The translations under genes and the position numbers were made by a program. Positions 36,699 to 47,717 of a stretch of 64,000 nt of DNA are shown here, piece after piece. Source of the DNA: Vreelandella stevensii S18214 (GTDB lineage Bacteria; Pseudomonadota; Gammaproteobacteria; Pseudomonadales; Halomonadaceae); the NCBI RefSeq assembly GCF_000275725.1, contig NZ_AJTS01000015.1, positions 1 to 64,000 on the forward strand. The letters are read 5' to 3'. The notes beneath the pieces were generated by a model. The model was not told the DNA's origin and did no database searches. It saw only the letters and a list, made by a program, of their open reading frames with translations. Position 1 is the first letter of the stretch, and the number at the start of each line of letters is the position of its first letter.

Positions 36699-38284
36699 GG
36701 CGGCGTATTGTGCGTGGAACTGGCGTCGCTGGCTAGCGGAGATGCAAATCGAACGGCGCGGTGTCTGCCTTGCGCCTTCGCCATGTACAGCGCCTGGTCG
36801 GCGGTGCTCATGACGGCGCTTGGCTGAGCCGTCTGGCTATCCTGCAGCGAGCCAACGCCCACGCTGATGGTGACATGATGGCAGACGGGCGAAGTGGCAT
36901 GGGGTAGTGCGAGCTGGTCGATGGCCGCGATGATGTGCCGGGCAAGCTGCAGGGCTTGCGAAGGCTCCGTGGCAAGCAGCAGGGCGCTGAACTCTTCGCC
37001 ACCGGTGCGGGCAATCAGATAGCCACGCGCAGCAGCGCAGCGCTCAAGTACTTGCGCGACTTGTTGCAGGCATTTGTCACCCTGCACATGCCCATAATGA
37101 TCGTTATAGAGTTTGAAATGATCGATATCCAGCATCATGACGGCGACGGGGTGCTGCTGGGCATCCGTAATGGCAGCCTCCAGACGCTGGTCGAATAGCC
37201 GCCGATTGGGCAGGCCTGTCAACGGATCATGGGTGGAGAGCTTGATCAGCTCGGTGTTCAACTGGCGTTGGCAGGCGAGTTGCTGGTGAAACGCGCGTGA
37301 CAAGGTGCCGATCTCATCCCGCCGCTCTGCCAGGGTGAGCGTTGCCGCCTCTGCTGGCGCCAACTGTTGGGTAAAGTGGGTCAACTGGCGCAAGGGCTTC
37401 AGTACCAGCCGCTCCAGCACCAGCAACACCAGCCCGATGACCAGAGACATCAGCACGGCCGTCCAGATCAGGACGTAGTTGAAGGTCGTCAAGCTGCTTA
37501 GATAGCGATGCCGGTTGAGCTCGATCCCCAAGGCTAGCTGGCTGGCACTGCCTAGCGTTGGGAAGTATTGTTCGGCATAGGCCGTGTCGTCGGAAAAGGT
37601 CAACTGTGCTTCCGGCGGATGTGTCGCGTCCGTCACCGACAGTGCAATGGGCAGCCCTGTGTAATCCGCCATGAGGGCTTGCCATGCGTCGTTCAGCGCA
37701 CGTAGCTTGAACAGCCACCCCGCGGCGGGGCCACTCTCGTCGGTTTGCAGGATAGGGCTACCCGCCAGCAAGGCTGGCCACCCCTCGATAGCAATGTGGG
37801 TCTCGTTGGCATGGCCACTCTCGATGGCCTGCTGCATGGTATGGGACCAGGGTGCCATCCAGGCGCACTCGTCGGTGGCTGAGGTGCAGGTGCTGAACTG
37901 GCCTGTTTGCGGGTCGATGCCCGAGAGGAAGTACAGCTCACCGTCGAGGGTGAAGAGCGCCATGAGCTGATAGCGCATGTCCTCGAACATTTGCGCGCTA
38001 AAATTAACCTCGGTGAAGCCCGGGTAATCGCCTTGCAGGAAACGATAGGTATCGTCCCAGTGCGCCCAGTCGCGCACTTGTGCATGCAGCTGCTGTTGGC
38101 TCAAGACCAGACCGCGGGCGGTGCGATCCAGCTCCCGGTGAGCAGCGGCCCTTTCCTCTGCCTGTAGAGCAGGAAAGATCAGCCAGTGACTCAGCGCCCC
38201 CAGTGCCAGCATGGCGCACACTAATACGCTACCCAGCAAAGCGAGAAAGCGAAAGCGCAATGACAAAGCCCAGCGATGAACCAT
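36695..38284 (-). CDS. CHASE4-GGDEF diguanylate cyclase heading the rnf operon
   Basis: An approximately 529-residue membrane protein predicted to make c-di-GMP. The N-terminal helix ([19 protein letters not shown]) is followed by a periplasmic CHASE4-type sensor region ([19 protein letters not shown]). A second helix ([18 protein letters not shown]) leads into a HAMP-like segment and the GGDEF domain ([29 protein letters not shown], active site GGEEF). No RxxD inhibitory site precedes GGEEF. The start is uncertain: [11 protein letters not shown] at 38284 fits a membrane-protein N-terminus, while the frame extends to 38347. Its stop overlaps rnfA. Confidence 0.88.
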   Translation of the reverse strand: MVHRWALSLRFRFLALLGSVLVCAMLALGALSHWLIFPALQAEERAAAHRELDRTARGLVLSQQQLHAQVRDWAHWDDTYRFLQGDYPGFTEVNFSAQMFEDMRYQLMALFTLDGELYFLSGIDPQTGQFSTCTSATDECAWMAPWSHTMQQAIESGHANETHIAIEGWPALLAGSPILQTDESGPAAGWLFKLRALNDAWQALMADYTGLPIALSVTDATHPPEAQLTFSDDTAYAEQYFPTLGSASQLALGIELNRHRYLSSLTTFNYVLIWTAVLMSLVIGLVLLVLERLVLKPLRQLTHFTQQLAPAEAATLTLAERRDEIGTLSRAFHQQLACQRQLNTELIKLSTHDPLTGLPNRRLFDQRLEAAITDAQQHPVAVMMLDIDHFKLYNDHYGHVQGDKCLQQVAQVLERCAAARGYLIARTGGEEFSALLLATEPSQALQLARHIIAAIDQLALPHATSPVCHHVTISVGVGSLQDSQTAQPSAVMSTADQALYMAKAQGRHRAVRFASPLASDASSTHNTPP

Positions 38285-38376
38285 GGGTACACTCAGTCCT
38301 GTTGTCGCGATGGACGGCGCTCGATATGGATATAGCGTCGCTGTCATGGTCGCTGAATTTCATCGCCCTAAATAAC

Positions 38377-38404
38377 AAGGGGCAGGCGGTTGGCCATGCC
38401 CCTT
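38377..38404 (-). terminator. Hairpin downstream of metG
   Basis: AAGGGGCA ... TGCCCCTT with a 12-base GC-rich loop, 34 bases after the metG stop. It separates metG from the diguanylate cyclase-rnf operon. The T tract on the minus strand is short. Confidence 0.6.
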
Positions 38405-38437
38405 GAGGCGGTTCGTGCTCTGCGAACGGCGCGCTGG

Positions 38438-40474
38438 TCAGGTTACCCGCTGACCGGGCTCAGCGCCGGAGTCCGGGGAGAGCAGATAGATACCGTCGTT
38501 ATTGGCGGACGCCAACACCATACCTTCTGAAAGGCCGAAGCGCATTTTTCTCGGGGCCAGGTTGGCGACCATGACGGTCAGTCGTCCTTCCAGCGCTTCT
38601 GGAGAATAGGCGGAGCGAATGCCGGAAAAGACGTTGCGGGTCTCGCCGCCCAGATCGAGGGTCAACTGCAGCAGCTTGTCTGCGCCTTCCACGTACTGTG
38701 CCTTGGCGATACGCGCAATCCGCAGGTCGACTTTGGCGAAATCGTCGAAGCTGATCTCTGCGGCGATGGGATCCTCGGCCAGCGGGCCTTTAGGAGTGTT
38801 CTTGAGTTTCTGCTCTTCCACCAGGTCCTCCTTGGAAGCGTCGATCATGGCGTCGATTCTGTCTCGCTCTACCCGAGTCATCAGCGGTTTGAATTTGTTG
38901 ATGGAGTGGTTCACCAGAACGTTACCACGACTCTCCCAATTCAAAGTGTCAACATTTATAAACTCACGCGCTTGCTCTGCCATGCTCGGCACCACCGGTG
39001 CCAGATAGACCATCAGCTGGCGGAACAGGTTGATGCCCACCGAGCAGATTTCCAACACTTCCTGTTCGCGTCCATCCTGTTTGGCCAGTGCCCAGGGCGC
39101 TTTGTCAGCGATGTAGGTATTGGCTTCATCGGCCAGCTCCATGATCTTGCGCATGGCGCGGCTGAATTCCCGCGCTTCGAAATCGGCAGCGATATCCTCA
39201 CCGGCCGAGATGAAGCGGGCAACCATGGCCGGTTCAGCGCAATGTTCGGAGAGCGTTCCGCCGCCGAGCTTTTTGACGAAGCCTGCACAGCGGCTGGCGA
39301 TGTTCACGACCTTGCCGACCAGATCCGAGTTCACGCGCGCGGCAAAGTCATCGAGGTTCAGGTCGAGGTCGTCGACCTTGGAGGTCAGCTTGGCGGCAAA
39401 GTAGTAGCGCAGATACTCGGGGTTGAGGTGCTCGGCATAGGTGGCGGCCTTGATGAAGGTGCCACGGGACTTGGACATCTTGGCACCATCCACGGTCAGG
39501 AAGCCGTGACAGTTGACCGCCGTGGGCGTACGGAACTCTGCCCCATGGAGCATGGCCGGCCAGAACAGGGCGTGGAAGTAGACGATATCCTTGCCGATGA
39601 AATGGTAGACCTCCGCGTTGGAGTTCGGCTGCCAGAAGCTGTCGAAGTCGATGCCCTGGCGGTCACACAGGTTCTTGAAGCTGGCCAGGTAGCCGATGGG
39701 GGCATCCAGCCAGACGTAGAAATATTTGCCGGGCGCATCCGGGATCTCAAAGCCGAAATAGGGCGCGTCCCGAGAAATGTCCCACTCATTGAAGCCGGAT
39801 TCGAACCACTCCATCAGCTTGTTGCGAATCTGGGGCTGAACGTGACCGTCGTTGATCCACTGTTGCAAGAACTCGGCGAAGTCCGGCAGCTTGAAGAAGT
39901 AGTGGGTCGAGCTACGCACCTCGGGCGTGGCGCCGGAAATGGCGGACACCGGATTGATCAAATCAGCGGGGGTATAAGTAGCGCCGCACTTCTCGCAGTT
40001 ATCCCCGTACTGATCGTCAGCATGGCATTTGGGGCAGGTGCCCTTGATGAACCGATCCGCGAGGAACAGGCCTTTCTGGGGATCGTACATCTGCTCGATG
40101 TCGCGGGTCGCAATATGGCCCTTGTCGCGCAGGCGCTTGTAGATCAGTTCGCTGTAGTGACGGTTCTCTTCGGAGTGGGTGGAGTGGTAGTTGTCAAAGC
40201 CTACGCCAAAGCGAGCAAAGTCTTGCTGATGGTCCCGGGAGACTCTTTCGATCAGCGCTTCCGGGGAGATGCCTTCCTGCTCGGCCCGCAGCATGATGGC
40301 CGTACCATGGGCGTCGTCGGCGCATACGTAGTAGCACTGCTGGCCACGGCTTTTCTGAAAACGTACCCAGATGTCGGTCTGGATGTACTCAAGCAGATGA
40401 CCCAGGTGGATGGCACCGTTGGCATAGGGCAGTGCGCTGGTCACCAGAATGTTGCGTGGAGCAGTGTTGGACAT
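38438..40474 (-). CDS. metG: Methionyl-tRNA synthetase
   Basis: A class I synthetase, 678 residues, that charges tRNA-Met. The HIGH motif is [12 protein letters not shown] and the KMSKS loop is KMSKSRGTF. The zinc-binding knuckle CPKCHADD...CEKCGATY marks the MetG1 type. The C-terminal 110 residues form the EMAP-II-like tRNA-binding domain that dimerises ([28 protein letters not shown]). The start is the ATG giving [20 protein letters not shown]. Confidence 0.97.
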   Translation of the reverse strand: MSNTAPRNILVTSALPYANGAIHLGHLLEYIQTDIWVRFQKSRGQQCYYVCADDAHGTAIMLRAEQEGISPEALIERVSRDHQQDFARFGVGFDNYHSTHSEENRHYSELIYKRLRDKGHIATRDIEQMYDPQKGLFLADRFIKGTCPKCHADDQYGDNCEKCGATYTPADLINPVSAISGATPEVRSSTHYFFKLPDFAEFLQQWINDGHVQPQIRNKLMEWFESGFNEWDISRDAPYFGFEIPDAPGKYFYVWLDAPIGYLASFKNLCDRQGIDFDSFWQPNSNAEVYHFIGKDIVYFHALFWPAMLHGAEFRTPTAVNCHGFLTVDGAKMSKSRGTFIKAATYAEHLNPEYLRYYFAAKLTSKVDDLDLNLDDFAARVNSDLVGKVVNIASRCAGFVKKLGGGTLSEHCAEPAMVARFISAGEDIAADFEAREFSRAMRKIMELADEANTYIADKAPWALAKQDGREQEVLEICSVGINLFRQLMVYLAPVVPSMAEQAREFINVDTLNWESRGNVLVNHSINKFKPLMTRVERDRIDAMIDASKEDLVEEQKLKNTPKGPLAEDPIAAEISFDDFAKVDLRIARIAKAQYVEGADKLLQLTLDLGGETRNVFSGIRSAYSPEALEGRLTVMVANLAPRKMRFGLSEGMVLASANNDGIYLLSPDSGAEPGQRVT

Positions 40475-40556
40475 GGTGAAGGTTGATTCCGTCTAGGCAA
40501 AACAAAAATAGAGTGACAAAAGGGTGCGCTGTCGCTTGGCCGTCAGCCAGCGAACA

Positions 40557-40838
40557 CTAATACAGCGCCTGCTCTTCCTGAACCACTTCGCGCAGCAGTT
40601 CCAGAAACAGTTTGTCGGCGTCGGAGTGCTCGGCCGGGTCTTCAGGGATATGCACGCTGGTGGTGTCGGAAATTTCGTTGGCAATGCGCGCCATGACGGC
40701 AGGGCTGCTACCTTCCGCAAGCTGCTGGCGGGCAATGGCCAGCGACTGCTCGAGGATTTTGGGATCCTGGAGAAGCTTGCGAATGAACCCACGCAGTTCG
40801 TTGATAATGCGCGTTTTTTGGATTTCTGATGCGGACAT
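40557..40838 (-). CDS. Hypothetical protein
   Basis: A 93-residue protein I do not recognise. The start is ATG 40838 (MSASEIQKTRIINELRGFIR) after AAGGAGAC; the frame extends further upstream, but that part is poor coding sequence. It is predicted to be almost wholly helical and acidic toward the C-terminus (IPEDPAEHSDADKLF...VVQEEQALY), with no membrane segment or cysteine. It lies between the acyltransferase gene (upstream, about 130 bases) and metG (downstream, about 80 bases), all on the minus strand. Confidence 0.6.
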   Translation of the reverse strand: MSASEIQKTRIINELRGFIRKLLQDPKILEQSLAIARQQLAEGSSPAVMARIANEISDTTSVHIPEDPAEHSDADKLFLELLREVVQEEQALY

Positions 40839-40970
40839 GGGAGTCTCCTTAAGACCACGCCAGGGCAGGTGCCCTGGTGGGACCAATGAATGCCTTGACC
40901 ATAGCACTTTTTTGCATGTTGAGCATGCAAAGTCGCATGGCCTGCCCAACGCGATCAATGACTAACCGGG

Positions 40971-42152
40971 TTACAGGCTCAGCCTGCCGGCCTTGTGCTT
41001 GACGGGGTTGGCATACTGCTCCAGCCAATAGGGGCGTAGTGCTTCCGGTACTTCGGCAAGCCGCGCCTTGAAGCGCTCGCGGTCCTGGCGGGTGATCGAC
41101 TTACGTGCCACCAGCTCCGGTGATTCACCCAGTGCTTCCAGGGCTAGGTAATGGCTCGGGAAAAGCCGATAGCCCCCGATGACCTGGCGGTCGATCTCGG
41201 CGGCGACTTCATCAGGGGTCTCCATGTCCGAGCCTACCGGGCTGCCAAAGCGCAGCTGAACGCGGCCTTTGGAGCCGGTGATGCCGGAGACGATGGAGCG
41301 AATGTCTTCGAATTCGCTTTTGGCATAGCGACCGTGGGTAGCGATGTCGTGCAGCTCCTGGGCTTTTTGCACGTCACAAGGGTCGTATTCATAGCTGATG
41401 GAAACGGGCACCAGCTTGAGTTCCGCTACTGCTTCACCAAAGACGATGTCGCGCTCGGCAAGGCGTTTGGCCATGATCAGCATCTTGATGATGGCGGGGT
41501 CGGTGCGGTCGATGCCGTTCTTGGCGCGACCTTCCCGCTGGGCCATCCAGATGGAGTGGTTGTCGTCGGTGATCGAGTGACGAATGTAGCCTGACAGCTG
41601 CTGGTAGGCAGCCAGCATGGCACGTTTGCCCCTGGCGCTGCGCGGCACGATGAAACTCTTGTTCAGGCGCATCAGGTCCGTGACGTAAGGCTTCTTCAGC
41701 AGGTTGTCGCCAATCGCGATACGCACGGTATCACGACCCGCCTGGTAGAGCGCATAGTTGACGAACGCCGGGTCCAGCGAAATGTCGCGGTGATTGCCGA
41801 TGAAGAGATAAGCACTGTGCTCATCGAGCTTGTCCAGGCCTGAAACGTCAAAAGCCGTCGTGGTGGTGCGAATCATTCGCTCCATGTAACGGGCAATGCG
41901 CATCTGAAATTCATGCACGCTGGTCACGCCCTTGACCTCGCGACGTACTGCGTGACCGGCCAGCGCCCTGGCCAGCGGCGGTGCCCACTTGGCCATGCGT
42001 GGCAGGCGAAAGCGGGTCAGCGCATCCAGCAGCTCTGTGTCGTGAGAAAGTCGAGCAATAACTTCAGGAACCTCATGATCCATATAGGGGCGAATATCGG
42101 CCCAGGGGTCACTCGTGGTGTCTGCGTGAGGAGCGTTATTGTGTTGAGTCAT
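40971..42152 (-). CDS. PlsC-like acyltransferase
   Basis: A 393-residue protein with an acyltransferase core. The active-site motif is in LFIGNHRDISLDPAFV, where His and Asp are one residue further apart than in classical HX4D enzymes; this NHRDIxLD form is shared by a branch of the family. The substrate-pocket motif is GRAKNGIDRTDP. It probably transfers an acyl chain to a glycerophosphate-type lipid at the inner membrane, but the exact substrate is unknown. No clear membrane helix is seen. Confidence 0.78.
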   Translation of the reverse strand: MTQHNNAPHADTTSDPWADIRPYMDHEVPEVIARLSHDTELLDALTRFRLPRMAKWAPPLARALAGHAVRREVKGVTSVHEFQMRIARYMERMIRTTTTAFDVSGLDKLDEHSAYLFIGNHRDISLDPAFVNYALYQAGRDTVRIAIGDNLLKKPYVTDLMRLNKSFIVPRSARGKRAMLAAYQQLSGYIRHSITDDNHSIWMAQREGRAKNGIDRTDPAIIKMLIMAKRLAERDIVFGEAVAELKLVPVSISYEYDPCDVQKAQELHDIATHGRYAKSEFEDIRSIVSGITGSKGRVQLRFGSPVGSDMETPDEVAAEIDRQVIGGYRLFPSHYLALEALGESPELVARKSITRQDRERFKARLAEVPEALRPYWLEQYANPVKHKAGRLSL

Positions 42153-42187
42153 GCGATCCGTAACGTGTCAGCAAGTAAGTGATCGAT

Positions 42188-43153
42188 TCACCGAGAAGGT
42201 TGGGCGTGCCCATCTTGGGTGCCGGAGAGCGCACTTGGTTCCCGCTCAGTTTCACCGCCCAGCCACGCCATGAGGCGGCGAATGTCCTCGGACAGCGACT
42301 GTGCCATCAAAATGAAATCAGTTTCCAGGCGTGCCAGGGCGTCGTCGCCATCATCGGCGTGGTCGGCCTCTTCGATCAGCGCATCGCCAAAGCGTAGAGA
42401 TTTCAGAGCAAGGTCGTCATGCAGTACGAAGCTCAAGCGGCCCTCTATCTGCATGGCCAGCTTGCTGGCCTGACGGCCGCTTTCGAGCAGCTGCTGTATT
42501 TCGTCGCTATCCAGGTCCACCTGGCGGGCGCGCAGTACGCCGTCATCGCCTTTCGCCTTCAGCTCTACCTGGTCACCCAACTGCAGGTCGGCGGGGCGGC
42601 TGGCGGGGTCACCCAGCCAGGTCGTCATGGCGCGTATCGGCAACGTCTGGCTGCTGAGCGGCGTTGCCTTGAGGCTGCCCAGGGTTTCCCGCAGCAAGTC
42701 CAGCACGTCTTCAGCGCGGGTGCGCGAGCTGGCGTTGATGCCGATCAGCTGATGCTGGGTGTCCCACCAGAGGTCGATTTTCTGGCTGCGCACGAAGGCG
42801 CGAGGCATCAGCTCTTCGGTGACCTGCTCCTTGAGAGCCGTCTTTTCCTTGCGCGTCACCTTGCGTCCTTCGCTGGCTTCGATGTCGGCGACTTTCTCAT
42901 CGACCTCTTCCTTGACCACCGAGGCAGGCAGCAGACGTTCCTGGCGCAGTGCCGACAGCAGCCGATGTCCCTGAATCTCGTGCAGGCGCTGCCCGCCGCC
43001 CAGACGGCCTGCGGGCGCGGTCCAGCCTAGTCGGCGAGCATCCGCATTGCCCAATGGCTTGGCGGCGTGTTCATCCAGCGCGTTGGCCAGGGTGTGGCTG
43101 TCGAGCTCGGGCGCGCCGTGCAGGCGATATAGATGCAGGTGCTTGAACCACAT
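42188..43153 (-). CDS. rdgC: Recombination-associated protein RdgC
   Basis: A ring-shaped DNA-binding protein that limits RecA activity and is needed in recombination-deficient backgrounds. The chosen start at ATG 43153 (MWFKHLHLYRLHG) gives 321 residues, near the family norm of about 300; the longer frame to 43366 overlaps the divergent gene and is rejected. Conserved segments include LGWTAPAGRLGG, LLPASVVKEEVDEKV and FVRSQKIDLWWDTQ. A short charged tail extends the C-terminus. Confidence 0.93.
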   Translation of the reverse strand: MWFKHLHLYRLHGAPELDSHTLANALDEHAAKPLGNADARRLGWTAPAGRLGGGQRLHEIQGHRLLSALRQERLLPASVVKEEVDEKVADIEASEGRKVTRKEKTALKEQVTEELMPRAFVRSQKIDLWWDTQHQLIGINASSRTRAEDVLDLLRETLGSLKATPLSSQTLPIRAMTTWLGDPASRPADLQLGDQVELKAKGDDGVLRARQVDLDSDEIQQLLESGRQASKLAMQIEGRLSFVLHDDLALKSLRFGDALIEEADHADDGDDALARLETDFILMAQSLSEDIRRLMAWLGGETEREPSALSGTQDGHAQPSR

Positions 43154-43337
43154 GTCACCAATCCTGTTTAAAAGGTGGCACATTATGTCGAAAGCAGGCC
43201 TTTCCTGCCAGCACTCTGGTGTGCCGTCATGCTGTTGCACTAGTTTTAAACTTGTGTTTGATTTGTGTGGGGCATGTTGCCTGTCGCTGGCAGGTGCCTG
43301 CGCCTGCTGATCACTGTCATCAATAAAAGAGGTTGTC

Positions 43338-43772
43338 ATGTCTGAAGCGATTTCCAGCGTTACCATGCGCGTGCGGGGCTACCACCTGGACGGCTATGGC
43401 CACGTCAACAATGCGCGCTACCTGGAGTTCATGGAGGAGGGGCGTTGGGCATTTTTCGATGAGCACCCGCAATTGATGAAGCAGCTACATCAGGCGAAGC
43501 GGGCGTTCGTCGTGGTGAATCTGAATATCGATTACCGTGCGGCAGCCTTGCAAGGGGACGATCTCACGGTGCAGACCGGCATCATCGATGTGAATGAGCG
43601 CAGCGCGCTTTGCCATCACCGCATCGTGCGTCAGGATGGCAGCGTGGTCGCTCAGGCGGATCTGACCTTCGTGCTGCTGGACATGCAGCAAAATCGCGCG
43701 GCGACCATCGAAGGCGACGTGCGTGAAGCGCTCATGGGGCTGCAGGTCGGCAAAGAGGCCTTTTTGGCTTAA
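43338..43772 (+). CDS. Acyl-CoA thioesterase, 4HBT/YbgC-like
   Basis: A 144-residue hotdog-fold thioesterase. The catalytic Asp is in the segment HLDGYGHVNNARYLEFMEEG (residues about 18-37), typical of 4-hydroxybenzoyl-CoA thioesterase-like enzymes. AAAAGAGG precedes ATG 43338. It probably hydrolyses short or medium acyl-CoAs in the cytoplasm; the substrate is not evident. It is divergent from rdgC and precedes gyrA on the same strand. Confidence 0.85.
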   Translation: MSEAISSVTMRVRGYHLDGYGHVNNARYLEFMEEGRWAFFDEHPQLMKQLHQAKRAFVVVNLNIDYRAAALQGDDLTVQTGIIDVNERSALCHHRIVRQDGSVVAQADLTFVLLDMQQNRAATIEGDVREALMGLQVGKEAFLA

Positions 43773-43815
43773 ATAGCAATGGAGGTGTCACCGACTGCCC
43801 TTGATGCGTATGCAG

Positions 43816-43868
43816 TGGTATGATGTGAGCGACTCTGCGCGCCGCCTTGCTGGTTAGCTAAAGGCGGC
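43816..43868 (+). promoter_or_regulatory. Extended -10 promoter and leader hairpin of gyrA
   Basis: TGG-TATGAT (43816-43824) matches an extended -10 element about 100 bases before gyrA. The predicted leader then contains the hairpin GCCGCCTT (43841-43848) with AAGGCGGC (43861-43868), followed by ATTTTC. The hairpin could end read-through from the thioesterase gene or act in the gyrA leader. This is pattern-based only. Confidence 0.4.
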
Positions 43869-43925
43869 ATTTTCAAGCGCTTTCAACTCTCGCAGTGCCA
43901 ATGCAGTGCAAAGGATCTGACTTTC

Positions 43926-46625
43926 ATGGGTGACATCGCCAGAGAAATCTTGCCCGTCAATATTGAAGACGAGCTCAAGCAGTCGTACCTCGACTATGCG
44001 ATGAGTGTCATTATTGGTCGTGCGCTCCCCGATGTGCGCGACGGCCTCAAGCCGGTTCATCGCCGTGTGCTGTTTGCCATGCATGAGCTGGGGAATGACT
44101 GGAACAAACCGTACAAGAAGTCGGCGCGTGTCGTTGGCGATGTCATCGGTAAGTATCACCCGCATGGTGACATTGCAGTGTATGACACCATCGTTCGCAT
44201 GGCACAGCACTTCTCCATGCGTCACGTGCTGGTCGATGGTCAGGGTAACTTTGGTTCCATCGACGGCGACAACGCGGCTGCCATGCGTTACACCGAGGTG
44301 CGCATGGCGCGCCTGGCCCACGAGCTGCTGGCGGATCTCGAAAAAGATACCGTCGATTGGGTCGATAACTACGACGGCACCGAACGTATCCCCGAAGTGC
44401 TGCCCACCAAAGTGCCGAACCTGCTGATCAACGGTTCCTCGGGCATTGCCGTGGGCATGGCCACCAACATTCCTCCCCATAACATGCGGGAAGTGATCGA
44501 TGGTTGCCTGGCGCTGATCGACGACTACACCCTGACCGTCGATGACCTCATGCAGTACATCCCCGGGCCTGATTTCCCCACCGGCGGCATCATCAATGGC
44601 CGTGCCGGCATTCTGGATGCCTACCGCACCGGGCGTGGCCGTATCTACGTGCGCGCTTGTCACACCATCGAACACGATGACAAGACCGGGCGTGATCACA
44701 TCATCGTCACCGAACTGCCTTATCAGGTGAACAAGGCGCGGCTGATCGAGAAGATCGCCGAGCTGGTCAAAGAGAAAAAGATCGAGGGCATTGCCGAGCT
44801 GCGCGACGAGTCCGACAAGGATGGCTTGCGTGTGGTGATCGAAGTCAAGCGCGGTGAGTCTGGCGAGGTCGTGGTCAATAACCTGTTTGCCCAGACCCAG
44901 CTTCAGAACGTCTTCGGTATCAACATGGTGGCGCTGGAAAATGGCCAGCCGCGCACGCTCAATCTGAAAGAGATGCTCGAGGCGTTCATCCGCCATCGTC
45001 GGGAAGTCGTCACGCGGCGCACCCTGTTCGAACTCAAGAAAGCGCGTGAGCGCGGCCATCTGCTGGAAGGCCTGGCCGTCGCTATCTCGAACATCGATGA
45101 GGTCATCGAGCTGATCAAGGCATCGCCCAATGCCGCCGAAGCCCGCGAAAAGCTGCTGGACAAGGTATGGCAGCCGGGCCAGGTGACGGCCATGCTGGAG
45201 CGTGCCGGAGCCACTTCCTGCAAGCCCGAAGACCTGGATGAAGGGTTTGGACTAAACCCCTCGGCCACCGAGTACCGCCTTTCGCCTGCTCAGGCTCAGG
45301 CGATTCTGGAACTGCGTCTGCACCGCTTGACCGGCCTCGAAACCGAAAAGCTGCTGGATGAGTACCTGTCGATTCTCGAAAAGATTGCCGAGTTCACAGA
45401 AATTCTTGCCTCTGCCGACCGCCTCATGGAAGTGATTCGGGAAGAGCTGCATGCGGTGCGCGACCAGTTCGGCGACGACCGTCGTACGGAAATTCAGGCC
45501 AGCCACCTGGACCTGTCCATCGAAGACCTGATTGCCGAAGAAGACATGGTGGTCACGGTGTCGCGTTCGGGCTACGCCAAGACGCAGCCGCTTTCGGACT
45601 ATCAGGCCCAGCGTCGGGGTGGTCGCGGCAAGTCCGCCACGGCCATGAAGGACGAGGACGTCATCGAACACCTGCTGGTTGCCTCGACCCATGACACGGT
45701 GCTGCTGTTCTCCAACCGGGGCAAGGTGTATTGGCTGAAGGTGTACGAGATGCCCAACGCCAGCCGTGGTTCACGCGGCAAGCCGTTGGTGAACATGCTG
45801 CCGCTGGAAGAGGGCGAGTCGGTCAACGCCATCCTGCCTGTGCGTGACTACGACCCCGAGCACTATATTTTCTTCGCCACCGCCAACGGTACCGTCAAGC
45901 GCACCAGTCTCGAGCAGTTCTCTCGCCCGCGCAGCGTGGGCTTGATTGCCATCGATCTGGAAGAGGGCGACCGCCTGGTGGGGGCTGCGATTACCTCGGG
46001 CAGCGACCACGTCATGCTGCTCTCCTCCAATGGCAAGGCGATCCGTTTCGAGGAAAGCAACGTGCGCGCCATGGGCCGTACCGCTCGCGGTGTGCGCGGC
46101 ATGCGCCTGCTGGACGACGCGGAAGTGATCAGCCTGATCATTCCCAAGAGCCAGCAAATTGATGCCGAAGCGGACGCCGATGCCGAGCAGGAAGCCCCGG
46201 CAGATGCCGCCGAGCTAGCGCAGAGTGATGGTCAGATCTACATCCTCACCGCCAGTGTGAAGGGCTATGGCAAGCGCACCCGCCTGGAAGAGTTCCCGCT
46301 GCGTGGTCGCGGTGGACAGGGCGTGATTGCCATGCAGACCAGTGAGCGCAATGGCGCCCTGGTGGCGGCCATGCAAGTGTATGACAGCGATGAAATGATG
46401 CTGATCACCGACCGTGGCACCCTGGTGCGCACGCGGGTGGAAGAAGTGTCGATCACGTCGCGTAATACCCAGGGCGTGATGCTGATTCGCCTGGGCAAAG
46501 AAGAGCGGCTGGTGAAAACCGTGCGTGTCGATGAGCCCGAAGATACGGGAGCGCCCGAGGCGGTCGAGCCAGACGAACAAGACAATGGCGCACAGGAACC
46601 GGGAACCGATGACACGTCATTATAA
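43926..46625 (+). CDS. gyrA: DNA gyrase subunit A
   Basis: The breakage-reunion subunit of gyrase, 899 residues. The catalytic Tyr region [14 protein letters not shown] and the N-terminal [20 protein letters not shown] are intact. The C-terminal beta-pinwheel has the GyrA-box [10 protein letters not shown]. In the quinolone-resistance region the sequence is [11 protein letters not shown]: residue 83, Ser in wild-type E. coli, is Ile (codon ATT at 44173-44175), while Asp87 is kept. Ile83 is a known quinolone-resistance substitution in enterobacteria. The C-terminal acidic tail overlaps the serC start by 17 bases. Confidence 0.97.
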   Translation: MGDIAREILPVNIEDELKQSYLDYAMSVIIGRALPDVRDGLKPVHRRVLFAMHELGNDWNKPYKKSARVVGDVIGKYHPHGDIAVYDTIVRMAQHFSMRHVLVDGQGNFGSIDGDNAAAMRYTEVRMARLAHELLADLEKDTVDWVDNYDGTERIPEVLPTKVPNLLINGSSGIAVGMATNIPPHNMREVIDGCLALIDDYTLTVDDLMQYIPGPDFPTGGIINGRAGILDAYRTGRGRIYVRACHTIEHDDKTGRDHIIVTELPYQVNKARLIEKIAELVKEKKIEGIAELRDESDKDGLRVVIEVKRGESGEVVVNNLFAQTQLQNVFGINMVALENGQPRTLNLKEMLEAFIRHRREVVTRRTLFELKKARERGHLLEGLAVAISNIDEVIELIKASPNAAEAREKLLDKVWQPGQVTAMLERAGATSCKPEDLDEGFGLNPSATEYRLSPAQAQAILELRLHRLTGLETEKLLDEYLSILEKIAEFTEILASADRLMEVIREELHAVRDQFGDDRRTEIQASHLDLSIEDLIAEEDMVVTVSRSGYAKTQPLSDYQAQRRGGRGKSATAMKDEDVIEHLLVASTHDTVLLFSNRGKVYWLKVYEMPNASRGSRGKPLVNMLPLEEGESVNAILPVRDYDPEHYIFFATANGTVKRTSLEQFSRPRSVGLIAIDLEEGDRLVGAAITSGSDHVMLLSSNGKAIRFEESNVRAMGRTARGVRGMRLLDDAEVISLIIPKSQQIDAEADADAEQEAPADAAELAQSDGQIYILTASVKGYGKRTRLEEFPLRGRGGQGVIAMQTSERNGALVAAMQVYDSDEMMLITDRGTLVRTRVEEVSITSRNTQGVMLIRLGKEERLVKTVRVDEPEDTGAPEAVEPDEQDNGAQEPGTDDTSL

Positions 46626-47712
46626 TTTTTGCGCAGGGCCCGCGGCCCTGCCTGTTGCCGTACTGGAGCGCGCTCGCAGTGAGCTGCTCGACTATCAGGG
46701 GCGCGGTTTGTCGGTGATGGAAATGAGTCATCGCAGCGATGAGTTCATTGCCATTGCCGAGCAGGCAGAAGCCGATCTGCGGTCACTGCTGGGCATCCCT
46801 GATCAGTACAAGGTGCTGTTTCTGCAGGGCGGTGCCAGCATGCAGTTTGCCATGCTCCCCATGAACCTGCTGGGTGGGGGCGGTAGTGCCAACTTCATCC
46901 AGACGGGCATTTGGGGCAAGAAGGCGCTGAGCGAAGCCAAGCGGCTCGGTTTTGCCTGCCATGTGGCGGGCAGCAGCGAGTCCAATGGACATCTGGCGGT
47001 GCCTGACGAAGCTTCCCTGTCGCTCAGCAGCGACGCGGCCTACCTGCATTACACCTCCAATGAAACCATTGGCGGGCTGGAGTTCGACTACGTGCCAGAC
47101 GTCACCCGTGCCGATGGCAGTGACGTGCCCCTGGTCTGCGACATGTCCTCCAATATCCTGTCGGGGCCTATCGATGTCAGCGACTTCGGGGTGATTTATG
47201 CCGGGGCGCAGAAGAATATCGGTCCGGCGGGATTGACCATCGTGATCGTCCGCGATGATCTGCTGGGCAAGGCGCCTGCAAACGTCCCTTCACTGTTCGA
47301 CTACCAGATGCTGGCTGACGCAGGCTCGATGGTGAATACCCCGCCTACCTATGCCTGGTACCTCTCGGGCCTGGTGTTTCAGTGGTTGAAAAACGACATT
47401 GGCGGGCTGGACGCCATGGACCGCATGAACCAGCGCAAGGCGCAGAAACTTTACGCGGCCATCGATGACAGTGACTTCTACAGCAACCCCATCGCCACAG
47501 CCAATCGGTCGCGCATGAACGTGCCGTTCGTGCTGGCGGATGACCGGCTGGACGGAGCCTTCCTCAAGGAGGCCGATGAGGCCGGGCTGCTGAACCTCAA
47601 GGGTCACCGCAGCGTCGGCGGCATGCGTGCCAGCTTGTATAACGCGGTGCCGGAAGATGCGGTGGATGCGTTAATTGCCTTCATGGCAGATTTCGAACAA
47701 CGAAGAGGCTAA
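46609..47712 (+). CDS. serC: Phosphoserine aminotransferase
   Basis: A PLP enzyme of serine and pyridoxal phosphate synthesis, 367 residues. It begins [20 protein letters not shown] at ATG 46609, inside the last codons of gyrA (17-base overlap); the in-frame start at 46525 is unlikely. The PLP lysine is in [19 protein letters not shown]. It is the first of the serC-pheA-tyrA/aroA-cmk-rpsA series conserved in pseudomonads and relatives. Confidence 0.95.
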   Translation: MTRHYNFCAGPAALPVAVLERARSELLDYQGRGLSVMEMSHRSDEFIAIAEQAEADLRSLLGIPDQYKVLFLQGGASMQFAMLPMNLLGGGGSANFIQTGIWGKKALSEAKRLGFACHVAGSSESNGHLAVPDEASLSLSSDAAYLHYTSNETIGGLEFDYVPDVTRADGSDVPLVCDMSSNILSGPIDVSDFGVIYAGAQKNIGPAGLTIVIVRDDLLGKAPANVPSLFDYQMLADAGSMVNTPPTYAWYLSGLVFQWLKNDIGGLDAMDRMNQRKAQKLYAAIDDSDFYSNPIATANRSRMNVPFVLADDRLDGAFLKEADEAGLLNLKGHRSVGGMRASLYNAVPEDAVDALIAFMADFEQRRG

Positions 47713-47717
47713 CCCCC

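Noticed and set aside
39790-39810. tRNA T-loop-like GGATTCGAACCAC
   Set aside because: It lies inside metG coding sequence with no acceptor or anticodon stems around it.
43154-43366. 71-residue N-terminal extension of RdgC
   Set aside because: It would overlap the divergent thioesterase start and is not family-like; MWFKHLHLYRLHG at 43153 is the usual RdgC start.
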